A stretch of 64,000 bases of DNA from [Phialemoniopsis] sp. UDSM-2020 (taxonomy: Eukaryota; Ascomycota; Sordariomycetes; Thyridiales; Thyridiaceae), in assembly GCA_018873225.1 (NCBI GenBank), contig JAEILZ010000008.1:2170001-2234000 (forward strand), given 5' to 3'. Below are positions 44,576 through 54,223 of the stretch, piece by piece. Below the pieces are notes generated by a model. It worked only from the letters and a program-made list of their open reading frames with translations, did not search any database and had not been told where the DNA came from. Numbering within the stretch: position 1 is the first letter of the stretch; each line of letters starts with the position of its first letter. The translations under genes and the position numbers were made by a program.

Positions 44576-47500
44576 GGCATGTCAATATCAGGGATCCGCT
44601 GACAGGGAAGAGCTGAGCCAAGAGCATCAGAACGACAAGGGGGTCAAGATGCGGCGACATAGGCGGAAGCATGCCGAACCTCCATGTCCTACCAGATATC
44701 TTGTGCCTACACGACCAGAAATGGCAAGATCTCGATGAGACCTGCAAAGCCGCATAAAGCATGCTGGCAATCTTTCTGCGCTCTCACTGTTTAGACCATG
44801 CCCGAAGCCAGGAGCTGGCTTCCAAAAGATGCCCTTTCTACGGCCAGCTGAATCAGTAGCATCACCCTCAGGCAATCTCCTCAGGTCACGGATACCCCAA
44901 TCATTGGCAGCCAGCGATTCCTAACTTGCACTCGCTATGTCTTGGCATGAAACACGCCTAGATTGCATAGCGACCCGGACACAGCCCAGACCATTATGCC
45001 GCCGCCGGGCGGCTCAAGAGATGCTAGCTTTGACCACACGCGTGTTTCCTTTTTCTTTAATGCCAGGCACAAACCCCTTGTCGATTCGGATCTTGCCTCG
45101 ATCATAAGACTGACAGTATCAGACATGCATGAAGCCTGCCCAGCTTAAAAAGAAAATGCGAAACAAGCCAATACAGTCATGCCTCGCGGCATCTACTTTG
45201 TCCAAGTCGGCAAGTGGAAGTGACAATTTGTTACTATCGAGCATTAAAAAGGTGTGTGTCCACCTGCTTTCCTCATATGCCCTGATGACCTGACCTTCAC
45301 TTCGCCGTGCCGATGTCGTATCCGTGGAGCGCATCTTTGGACTGGGTATCCCATCCCAACAGCACATCGCTTAAGCCTGGTTTTGCATCCAGTCATCCAT
45401 ATCGATGTACTTGCTCTCTTGTACCTACCTTGCGGTGCGGTATCGCAGAAGAATACTACCCAGATCAGCAAACTACACCTACTATTGCTCCATCTGTACA
45501 TCATCGTGCATCTCTCTTCATATAAGTTGCTGCATGCGACCACTCGTAACCGGCACGCACAGATTGTCGTCCAAATACCTTTCAAGCTCACCAATACATA
45601 CACATGCAATCTTTTTCTCCATCTTTAAATAAAGCAATCTACAGTTACCTTCAATCTACATGATAGTCGAGGACGGCATTGCTACTTTGCATCATCTTCA
45701 TTATCAACCATGAAAAAGCAGTCGTCCATTCCCAGGAACTTACCATTGGCCGCAAAGATCGACCGTCTTGCATATATTAATTTTATGAACTAGGTTCCAG
45801 TCCAACCACACGGACTTGAATCTGAGCCTGTCGAATCTCGCTGTCTAGAGTCTCGAACACCCCGCAGCTACAGGTCATCCCTATCCAAGTCTTTGAATGC
45901 ACCGACGTTATCTTGTCAGATTCCCAGCAAAGGAAAAAAACGGCGACTTACACGAGACCTAAGCAAACTAGGCAGAGCGACTTGCCATCGCCGTACCTTG
46001 ATCAGGAAATCGATCATCCTCTAGCATGCCCTGGGTCCCACAGGTCTTGTCTGTCTGTACACCGCCAGACGTCGATTCTGCTCTTTGTTCTGGGAGAAGC
46101 CGGGCTCTCCACACATCCATCATTGAAGAGCGACGACCTATCTCGTTCCAGCAGAGCATGCGCATGATCCCATGGGTGGTGGGGTCAACGTTTGGAATGC
46201 CGTCTCGAGCTTGGCCACCCCACCAAGTCCGACAACAGAGAGACTTTGACATCGAACGACCCGCCTAGTGATCTTCATCAACCTGCATACTCCGAACAGT
46301 ACTTCAACACCACAGGTACACATGTGCCTGTGTAAGCCAGGACGAAGGTCCATGTGTGTATATGTGCATGCATGCACACTCCGCATCCGCTGCATGCCGA
46401 CCATGATATTCATTGCGCCAACCCTGCCTTGGTATTGGCAAAAAACGACTAACGCATACATTTGGCTGTTCCCCTTCTCTCACACAACCTCTTGATGTCC
46501 TCAAGGTCCCCGAGTGACCTCCATACCTGCAGCACCTTCAACGGTCATGTGTCACGCATGGCGAAGTGCCTAGACCTTGCACGGCGTCCGTTCGTCACAC
46601 ACTGCGTATACACACTCTTTCCGCCTTGCAGTCGATAACAAGATTAACTCGTTCGTAACATTCGACACCGCTCTCCCGCGGTTGCAACACAGCAGCGGCT
46701 TGGAGTGCGCGGGTAGGGAATTTGCCTATATTGCAGGATACCGCATGTGTCCCATCTGCCCTCTGGCAATCATACGTCAATCATCGGGGAGTTTTTTCGA
46801 GGGCAAGTTCCCGCCAGGTCAAGTCTCGGTTTTTTGACTTTCTGATGGGTGGCTACTCCGGGCCAGCCATGCCCAATGTCTCTTTTATCCTTCCCGCCCG
46901 TCCCGATGTCGACACGGTTATTCTTCTGAAGAACGTCGTCTCTGGTGCTGGTGCTTCCGGACATGTACATGGCGTCATCTTGGGATATGTCTTTCGCAAC
47001 CCCACCATGAGCTATGCTTTTCATGTCTCCTGCAGACGACCGGAGAGCGTCGCTTGACATCCGACAACATTTGAAGTGACTTTGTTAATGATCCTGCGAT
47101 GCATGCCCAGATGTTCCTCCCACAGACGACTATCTGCTAGATTGCGTCTCTTGGCCATACCTAGGCCTCTTTTTTCGGTCATGTGCACTTCCTCCCGGTT
47201 GGCACCGCTCTTGGCTTCGCCTGAGGGAAAGTTACGTGAGAGTTTTGTATATGGTGGGTTAACGCAAGTGTTAGTAGGTTGCCGAGAATTCTTGGGACAT
47301 GAGCCACTCTCCTTCGACATTGTAGAAAGTAGTGGCATCCTCCGTTTTTTCCAAGACGGACCTCTCCTTCGGGGGGCTGCATGCAAACAATGGCAACTGA
47401 GCAGATTAATTTCACTGCCTAGATCTGTTGCACAGCGCAATTACTTTGGTACCTGCTTATGTCGCGTGACGGGTGTGTCCTTGTCTCGAGGGCCGCCGTA

Positions 47501-48286
47501 ACGTCGATACTTGTGATCCATGTACCAGCCTTCGAGCCAAGTTGAAAAATGATATACCAAAAGGATAGTCACAGACTAAACTCCTCGGAGAAGTGCAGGT
47601 CCAGGTCAAAATCCTATTTGGGCAACATTAACCCAGATTGATCGACCGAGCTTGCTTCCCAGGACGCACATGGTGTACATTCCACAGATGCTTCTTTCCT
47701 GCCAAGACAAGCGCCCATTCCTCTGGAAGCCACACGAGGGAGTGGCGTGCTTTCCGAGGCCCTTTGAGTGAGACAGCCTAGCTAGGTGGATAAGAAGGGT
47801 CTACTTTGTAAATGAAATTGATATCTTTTTGTTTGGCTAAGAATGCTGCTTCTCATATCACGGGTATGCAACTTGAGTCGTGTATTATTGAACACATTTG
47901 CCGACAACTACTCCGTACAGTATTATCAACAAGTTTCAGATGATATTCTTGATTCAAGGAAAAAATAATTACTCAACTTTTTGTTGCCATAACTACTAAG
48001 AGAGCAAGGAGTGTCGAGGCCAATGAAGTCTCCGGATGCTCTTGCCCCCTTCATCTCGGAAACCTTTATTGAGCTTCCAGTCAGAGGAGACATTTCCGAA
48101 GAAGTAAGGAAAGAAGTAAGACAAACGACCTTCATATGAAGGATGATCAAGCGCCTCGTGTAAGGAAAGTAAAATCTCAAAAAAATAATGTAACTTCCCT
48201 TTCATCCCGGAAGTAGATCCAACTGCAAACACTTTGCTCCACTTACAAGAAGTCAAAGATACAATCTTGAATTCGTCATATGCCAT

Positions 48287-49116
48287 TCACGTGGACCGCG
48301 GCGCATACACCGTCTCCGTAGCCGTCTCGATGATCGGCACGATCTTGAGCGGCGGCGGATGATCAACATCGTACACGGGCGCCGCGGGCTTGCCGCAGAA
48401 GCACCCGTCGGCGAAGAGGTGCACCGTCTTGCACGACCCGCCCGCGACGGCCTGCGCGCCCGAGTCCAGATACAGCTTGACCTCGCGGCGCGGGCCGCCG
48501 GTCGGACAGACCACGAAGGCCGAGGACCGGACGTTGTGGCGCCCTCCGGAGGGCGGGCCGGGGCGGGTCGAGGCGTCGCCGACGAGGAAGAGCGCGCCGT
48601 CGTCGCCGAGGGCCCATCTGTCCGGGCCTACGAGGCGGAGGAAGTCTGGGTCCTGTTCGCTGGGGAAGCGGCCGCAGACGAGGGTGTCTGTTGGGGCTGG
48701 ATGGGGGATGGCCGTTGTGTTAGCTTCCTACGGGTAGATGGATGAAGTTTCGAAAGAAGGTAAGGACAGGTGAAGAGAGGGGGAAGGGAGAACTCGGAGA
48801 GAGAGAGGCGGGTTGAGGACTTACGCATAGGCCAACACCACTCCTCCTGCTGGTTACGCAAGTGGCCCGCGGCGTCGATGCGGAAGTACTGCAGTGTGGC
48901 GCCGTCGGTGGGCACCGGCATGGTCTTGACGAGGGGGACCTCACTCCCGACGAGCTGCCCCTGCTTGTCCCGGGTCAGGACGAGTGTGAAGCCCCTCGCG
49001 TCCTTGATGGTGGTCTGGAAGCGGCAGTCGTGGGTGCTGGGCGACGGGCCAGTGCAGCCTTGGCGAGGGGCGGCGTGTGCCAAGTGGCAGAGGAGCCAGA
49101 GAAGAAGTAGGATCAT
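48287..49116 (-). CDS. Predicted secreted cysteine-rich protein of unknown function
   Basis: Two exons on the minus strand, 49116-48825 and 48687-48287, give 230 aa. The start MILLLLWLLCHLAHAAPRQ is a clear signal peptide with an AxA-type cleavage site (AHA) near residue 15. The mature part holds eight cysteines, at QGCTG, HDCRF, EEWCWP, LVCGRF, FVVCPT, GGSCKT, DGCFCGK (two). An even number fits disulfide pairing outside the cell. Between them is a Pro/Gly-rich segment. No membrane segment or GPI signal follows, and no catalytic motif is seen. The splice joins codon ATG-C to AC-ACC in phase, removing 137 nt. The second exon is much richer in G/C than the flanking DNA. I recognise no family; small secreted proteins like this are often lineage-limited in fungi, but its role is unknown. 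Confidence 0.72.
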
Positions 49117-49925
49117 GATGGTAGTCTTATTGGAGTGGGTAAGGAGAGACGAGATGAGGTGACGAGCGGACACGGGCTCTTCAGTCGATTGATGAATGAG
49201 AGTTTTGCTGATTCGAGACGAATGAACGAATGAGTGTCTGCGATGCAATGATTTGACATCTTGAGCAAGCCAGGCTTCTTCATCTCCTTTATGGACGAGC
49301 TTGGGGCTATCCTACATCCCCGTCTACCTCGAGAGTCTTTGTAACCAAAGGTAGTAGTCAGATGGATGGCATCGGAACACACTCTTTGGCGAGGTTTGAT
49401 AAACAGTCAAAGGGAGACTGACATATGGAATCAACGTGGATGTCATGATGTTGGCTGAATTCGTCAAGGATAAGTTGCTTAACACAATTCAAGTAACTTA
49501 TCGAGTCATTCCCTGTGAAACATACGGTGTTACATTAGGGTGGTTAGTTGCTTTGTTAATGGGGATGCTACTCTTCGCTCGTGATATGGTTTCTTTCATG
49601 CCGTCGAGGTGTTGGAGGTTGTTAATATGAAGTCTTTGTTTATGTGACCAACCTCGATCCGAGTCTTACGGCCGCTTCGAAAATTTGCAGAGCCAGGGAT
49701 CAAAGAAAAGGGGCTCGAGATCAAAGAAGCAGAAAGTCCCATGCCGTTCCACCAACAACTCAAAGCCACATGGCGAAGGGTTCAAGCCAGATGATCTTGC
49801 ACGAGCGACAGGATGTATCACGATTTTGCAACGTGTATTCGTCAGGCTTTGATGGGAACGCAAAAGTGTGTGAAAATGGAGGACATTGTTGTCTCTCCGG
49901 GGTATCTGTATTGCTTTCATCACCT
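49117..49925. other. Intergenic region between two minus-strand genes
   Basis: This 0.8-kb space holds the promoter of the secreted-protein gene and the 3' untranslated region of the Nog2 gene. The region next to 49116 has a frame open upstream of the start, but it carries no conserved sequence. Nothing else is seen. Confidence 0.45.
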
Positions 49926-52368
49926 CTATCGTTTCCTTGAACCGGAGGATATTGACCTCTTCGCCTTTTTCTGCGGCACCTCAACTTCCTCCTCGGAAGG
50001 CTCGTCTTCCTCCTCGTCTACCTCCGAGGCATCGTCATCCGAGCTCTCCAGCAGAATGACATCTTCAGTGCCCACCGTAGACTCGACACGGCCGTCGTCC
50101 TCATCAGAGCTGCCGATCTCACCCGGATCACTGTCACTGCCGAAGCCTTCAAAGTCGCTGTTGTCCTCAGCCGGCTCCTCAGGCTTAGCCTTTGCCGCAG
50201 GCGGTGTCGGTGCGCCCATAGACGTGTCGGCAGCACTATCTACGTCATCCCGCTTCCTCTTCTTCATCTCCCCCAGTCGACCAGTGCGGTCTGAGTCCTC
50301 CTTCTCGTCGATCTCGACGTGAGGTGGCGGCGTGAACCACGGGATCTTGCCCCTCATGAAGTCGTTGAGAATGATTCTCGCCACACCATCGACATCCGGC
50401 TCGCCCCCTTTCAGGAGCCTACCGCCTTTTCTGGCTAGGGCCTCGAGGAACCGGATGTGATCTCCAATGTCGCTGTAGTCGAGGTCATACGTCCGTTTGA
50501 GATGTTGAGGCTTAACTTTCTTGAGCACAGCAGGGATATACTGCGCGGGATTCTCGACCTTCTCTGTCCTCACAGTACCTCTCAAGATCAGAATCTCTGG
50601 AGAAGCTGCCTGATCCGGCGGTACGATACCGGGGCAGTCGATCAAGAAGATCCGCTTCATGAGCGTGACGTACTGCCAAACTTTGGTCTGCGATATTTGT
50701 CAGTTATATTTGGCAATGGTGTGACTTGCATGCTGAGCTTACCTCGCCGGGGATCGGGGCAACCTTGACGCTGGCTTTGCCCCTCAAAGCATTGATGACT
50801 GAGCTCTTGCCAACGTTGGGGTAGCCAACGAGACCAACGGAAATTTGTTTCCTGTCGGAATGGAGAGAAGAGAATTGGCGGAGAAGGCCAATGACGGAAC
50901 CTTTGCCGAATGGCTGAGTGACGCTTGCCCTGAATGCCGCCGTGGGAACCTCCTTTTGCAGAATCTTGACCCATCTCGCCTATTGATTGTCAGCAGATGA
51001 ACAGTGAGGTTCTGACAAATGATCAGGATGGAATTCCCGAAAGATGTTTGTTTCAATACTAAGAAGACTGCCATAAAATGATCCGTAAAGGACACACAGA
51101 CTTCAACTCATCACGAAACGGTCAGGCTCTCATGAAAGACCCCCAAGACGGAGGAACAATCTGCTCAAGGTCCGAGGACCGAGGACATCGAGTGCCAATG
51201 TTGCTTTCCCAATGCTGTAACGGACCAGATCTATGATGCACAAAAATGCAGAAGAAGCCCTGACTAAAGCTTTGGGGTATGATGTGGGAGATAGGGGGAA
51301 AATATGGGTTGATACGAGGACAAAAGGGGTGCTTACAGCAACGGAAGTTGGGACCAGGTCACACTTGTTCAGCAAAAAGATCAAGTGCTTGTGCGGTGCC
51401 TCCTCCTTGAGGTACTTTTCGACACTTCTACACCTTGTGCCCAGAGGATCTCGAGCATCAAGAACTGAAGCACATGTTAGCATTGCTGTACGAGTTTGAG
51501 TTCTGCTGAACTGAGCTTACCATGTATCAAAACATCGCTAGAATCAATGGTTCGACTGATGAATAGGTTAGTGACTGGTACAGCATGGTATTAGTCGTCC
51601 ACGAGAAAGACTCCACTTACTATAACTCGTTCCAGATTCGCTTGCTTTGGCCCTTTGTGAAAATAGGCTCGACCGCAGCATTGATCTCCGTCTCCTCCTC
51701 GGCGCCATGCTCCCGGGGAGCATCCTCGGGACCAGCATTACCACTCAACAGCCTCTGTTGTTCGAGGCGGTCTTTGTATGTGCCGAGATCCTTCTCGGCG
51801 CCGTCCGCCAGGTCCATCAGGTTGCTGACGCTCAGCTTGACTCGTTTCCTCGTCGACTTGGAGCCGAAGACCTCGGAGTATGGGCTGCTCTCCAGCGTCA
51901 TCTTTGCCTGGTGCTTCTTCAAGCCATTTGTCTCCGAGCCATCTCTGATCAGAGACATAGGCAGTTTGTTGGACCTGAGCAGAACTTGGTATGGGTCGTT
52001 CGCGCGCTCCGCCATAGCTTCTCGGAAGGCTGTGTCAAATAGTCAGCATATTTCTGTCTGCAGAGAGAACCTTAGATGAGCAGATACGTACACTTCAGAC
52101 TGTCCTGGCTGATGACTCTGGTGTTGCCAAACCACTTCCTGTTCGGCTCAATGACCGCCGTTGGGACGTCCCGAGATTGGTACGAGGCAGCCTGGATGAT
52201 CTTGCCGTCCTTGTTGCGCTGAGCCTTGCCCTCCTTGAACATGTTCAACTGCTTGACACGCTTGGCATCCCGGTAGAAGGACTCGCCCTTCACCTTGACG
52301 TTTGCCATGCCGTCGCCCGTCTTGCCCTGCCGCGTGCGGCGGTTGGCCTCTTTCTTTCCGGTACCCAT
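49926..52368 (-). CDS. nog2: Nucleolar GTP-binding protein 2, ribosome assembly GTPase
   Basis: Six exons on the minus strand, 52368-52092, 52029-51621, 51555-51521, 51464-51337, 50979-50743 and 50687-49926, give 615 aa, all in phase. The N-terminus is [16 protein letters not shown], the basic NGP1NT region. The GTPase motifs occur in circularly permuted order: G4 NKCDLVP comes first, then G1 GYPNVGKSS, then G3 DCPG, as in the YlqF/Nog2 family. The C-terminal tail is acidic (Glu, Asp, Ser runs) and ends in a basic [14 protein letters not shown]. Nog2 joins pre-60S particles in the nucleolus and nucleus and is needed for late 60S subunit maturation. Exon 3 is only 35 nt and codes for [10 protein letters not shown]. 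The start is unambiguous from the conserved N-terminus. Confidence 0.95.
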
Positions 52369-52866
52369 GTTGGCGGCTGGTGAGACTGGCGACCTTGGGG
52401 GTTAGGAAGAAAGGAGATAAAAAAGTCCCAGACTTCTCCGAAGAGTATATCACCAGCCCTCAATCTTGTCGAGATTTGGGGTAAAGAGAAAGGAAGAGAA
52501 GAGAAGCGGCGGTCAAATTGGGAGGAGAAATGGATGGGGGCTGGGAAGACTGCGATAAGAAAAAAAAAGCTGCGATAGTGAACTTTCCCTAGGAATTATT
52601 TTTTCTCGGTCCTGGACCCCCAGAAACCCCACTGGGAAGCTACGGTGGACCACTACCTGGCCGCGGGATTGCCCAATTGGCCAGACCCTTTCCGGCAAGG
52701 AGCAAGAAAATTCCGGCCTGGTCGTGCGAGCGGCTCTCAATTTTCGAGATCGTCAGTCAATCAGGAGCGAAGTCGACAGCCTCTCTCTCCTCAGCAGAGC
52801 TCATCCAATCGACAATTCCGTGCCGTCCTTCTCACTCTCTCCGGCACGAACTTCCACCTCTTCACA
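52369..52866. promoter_or_regulatory. Divergent promoter region of the nog2 and mS26 genes
   Basis: The 498 bp between the start codons of two divergent genes must hold both promoters. It contains a poly-purine run (AAGAAAAAAAAAGC, about 52557-52570) and a T-rich stretch about 52595-52603. The mS26 side becomes CT-rich (CTCTCTCCTC) near the start codon, as usual for fungal leaders. Both genes serve ribosome or mitoribosome assembly, so shared control is plausible but not shown. Confidence 0.5.
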
Positions 52867-53808
52867 ATGCCTCCCTCAATATCGAGGCAGGGAGTCCTCT
52901 CCCTCACCTCGACCTTCCAGCCCAGCAGCGCTGCAGCGACAAGGTGCCTGAGCACCACGCGACGCCTCCAGGCCGCCAACATTCCGCCCGAGTCCCCCCA
53001 GTTCATCAAGCTCCCGCAGCCGCCCCAGTCATCGGAGAAGAAGCACGCCCCCGTCAAGGGCCGCCTCCCCGTGCCCCGCGACGTCTTCCACCACCGCACC
53101 GGCCACGTAAAGGCCACCGACCCTTCCTTCCTCGCCCGCTCCGCGCCCCGCTCCCTCGCCGAGCAGCGCGGCGACGCCCCGAGGTCCGAGACCGAGGCCC
53201 AGAAGCGCCGGCTCGCCGAGTCGCGCCGGCGCTCGCTCGCGGCCGGTATCGAGGGCCTCTGGCAGCGCAAGCAGACCCGCGAGAAGCACGCGCGCGACCT
53301 CGGCCGCGCCAACTTCAACCGCAACCGGCACGCGGCGCTCTTCGCCCCCGAGCGCGCCGACGACGTCCTCACGCGCGCGACGGTGCGCGCCTCGACGGCG
53401 CGGCAGACGGCCGTGCTGCCGGACCCGGGACGCAGCGCCAGGGCGGCCGAGTCGGCGGAGCGGACGGCCGCCATCGCCCAGGCCAAGAGCGAGGCGCGGC
53501 GCGACGCCCTGCAGCAGCTCTACGTCGCGGCGAGCAACTTCATCGTCGACGAGGCCGAGCTCGAGAAGACGGTCGACAAGCTCTTCAGCGAGACGTACTT
53601 CCGGACGCAGGGCAACTTGCTGGGCAACATGAGCGCGGCCGAGAGCGTGTGGGATACCTCTGGCGCGCCGTCCACGGTACAGAGCATGGTGGCCAGCCTG
53701 AACAGGTCGACGAGCAAGCTGGTGGACTCTGTGCAGACCGACGCCGACAGGACGAGGAAGAGACAGCTCATCATTGCCGAGACGTTGACTGGTGGCAAGA
53801 TGCAGTGA
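52867..53808 (+). CDS. Mitochondrial small-subunit ribosomal protein mS26 (Pet123-like)
   Basis: A single-exon frame of 313 aa. Residues 1-35 (MPPSISRQGVLSLTSTF, then RCLSTTRRL) are a typical mitochondrial presequence rich in Ser, Thr and Arg and lacking acidic residues. The main part is basic and alpha-helical, with FHHRTGHVKATDPSF, EAQKRRLAESRRRSL, then GLWQRKQTREKHARDLGRANFNRNR. The last motif matches the conserved core of fungal mS26 (Pet123). The C-terminal third is charged and probably helical, ending in a leucine- and lysine-rich segment. The start ATG is the first of the frame that begins the presequence; a longer frame upstream looks like leader. High third-position G/C makes several shadow frames on the opposite strand. 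Homology is recognised from the core only. Confidence 0.75.
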   Translation: MPPSISRQGVLSLTSTFQPSSAAATRCLSTTRRLQAANIPPESPQFIKLPQPPQSSEKKHAPVKGRLPVPRDVFHHRTGHVKATDPSFLARSAPRSLAEQRGDAPRSETEAQKRRLAESRRRSLAAGIEGLWQRKQTREKHARDLGRANFNRNRHAALFAPERADDVLTRATVRASTARQTAVLPDPGRSARAAESAERTAAIAQAKSEARRDALQQLYVAASNFIVDEAELEKTVDKLFSETYFRTQGNLLGNMSAAESVWDTSGAPSTVQSMVASLNRSTSKLVDSVQTDADRTRKRQLIIAETLTGGKMQ

Positions 53809-54223
53809 TCCGGTCGGAATACTGGTTGGTTGAATGTATGAAAAGGAAACACTGTAGTCAAAATGTACATTATCTGCAGGGGTCGTCATATATGACGAGT
53901 CCGTAGCACACAAACTCTAGCATCAAGCGCAATTTTATCTGTAATCTAGTATTACCATTCAAAGCCGGTGCTTGACCATGAGATATTCTAAAGATGCTTG
54001 TGTATTGCAAGTGTAAAACGCTATGACGATGAAATGCTAAGAGGGATGACATCCAGCCCGGAACGCCATTATATACGGAATGAAACACGGTAATAGCAAA
54101 CCCCGATGAGCATTCTATATCAGCTCAAAGCAGACTCTGTGTATGAAATCTCCCTCGTGCGATATGACTGCAAATTCCTCCACTTGTGGACTCTATAACA
54201 TCGTTCAATGCACTAGAGAGACC
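53809..54223. other. Short intergenic region between convergent genes
   Basis: This 415-bp space separates the stop codons of the mS26 and ABC transporter genes and is AT-richer than the coding DNA. It should hold both 3' untranslated regions. Confidence 0.5.

Larger units (their letters stand above)
41879..48286. other. 6.4-kb gene-poor region, promoter and leader of the PH-protein gene at its left end
   Basis: The left 700-800 bp belong to the PH-protein leader and promoter: on the minus strand they are rich in C, A and T (CCACC/CACCA runs near 42200-42300). A strong donor ACGAG-GTAAGTATTG on the minus strand at about 42585 suggests a leader intron. Beyond about 42800 I see no coding sequence, only short overlapping frames. 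Simple repeats at 43805-43832 (TTC/TCC) and 44544-44574 (poly-T) are annotated separately. One TACTCCGTA motif lies at 47909-47917. The right end should be the 3' region of the secreted protein gene. Confidence 0.45.

Noticed and set aside
53029..53913. 294-codon minus-strand frame opposite the mS26-like gene
   Set aside because: The translation is Gly/Arg/Ala-rich with no domain and lies opposite a real gene with a presequence and a conserved core.
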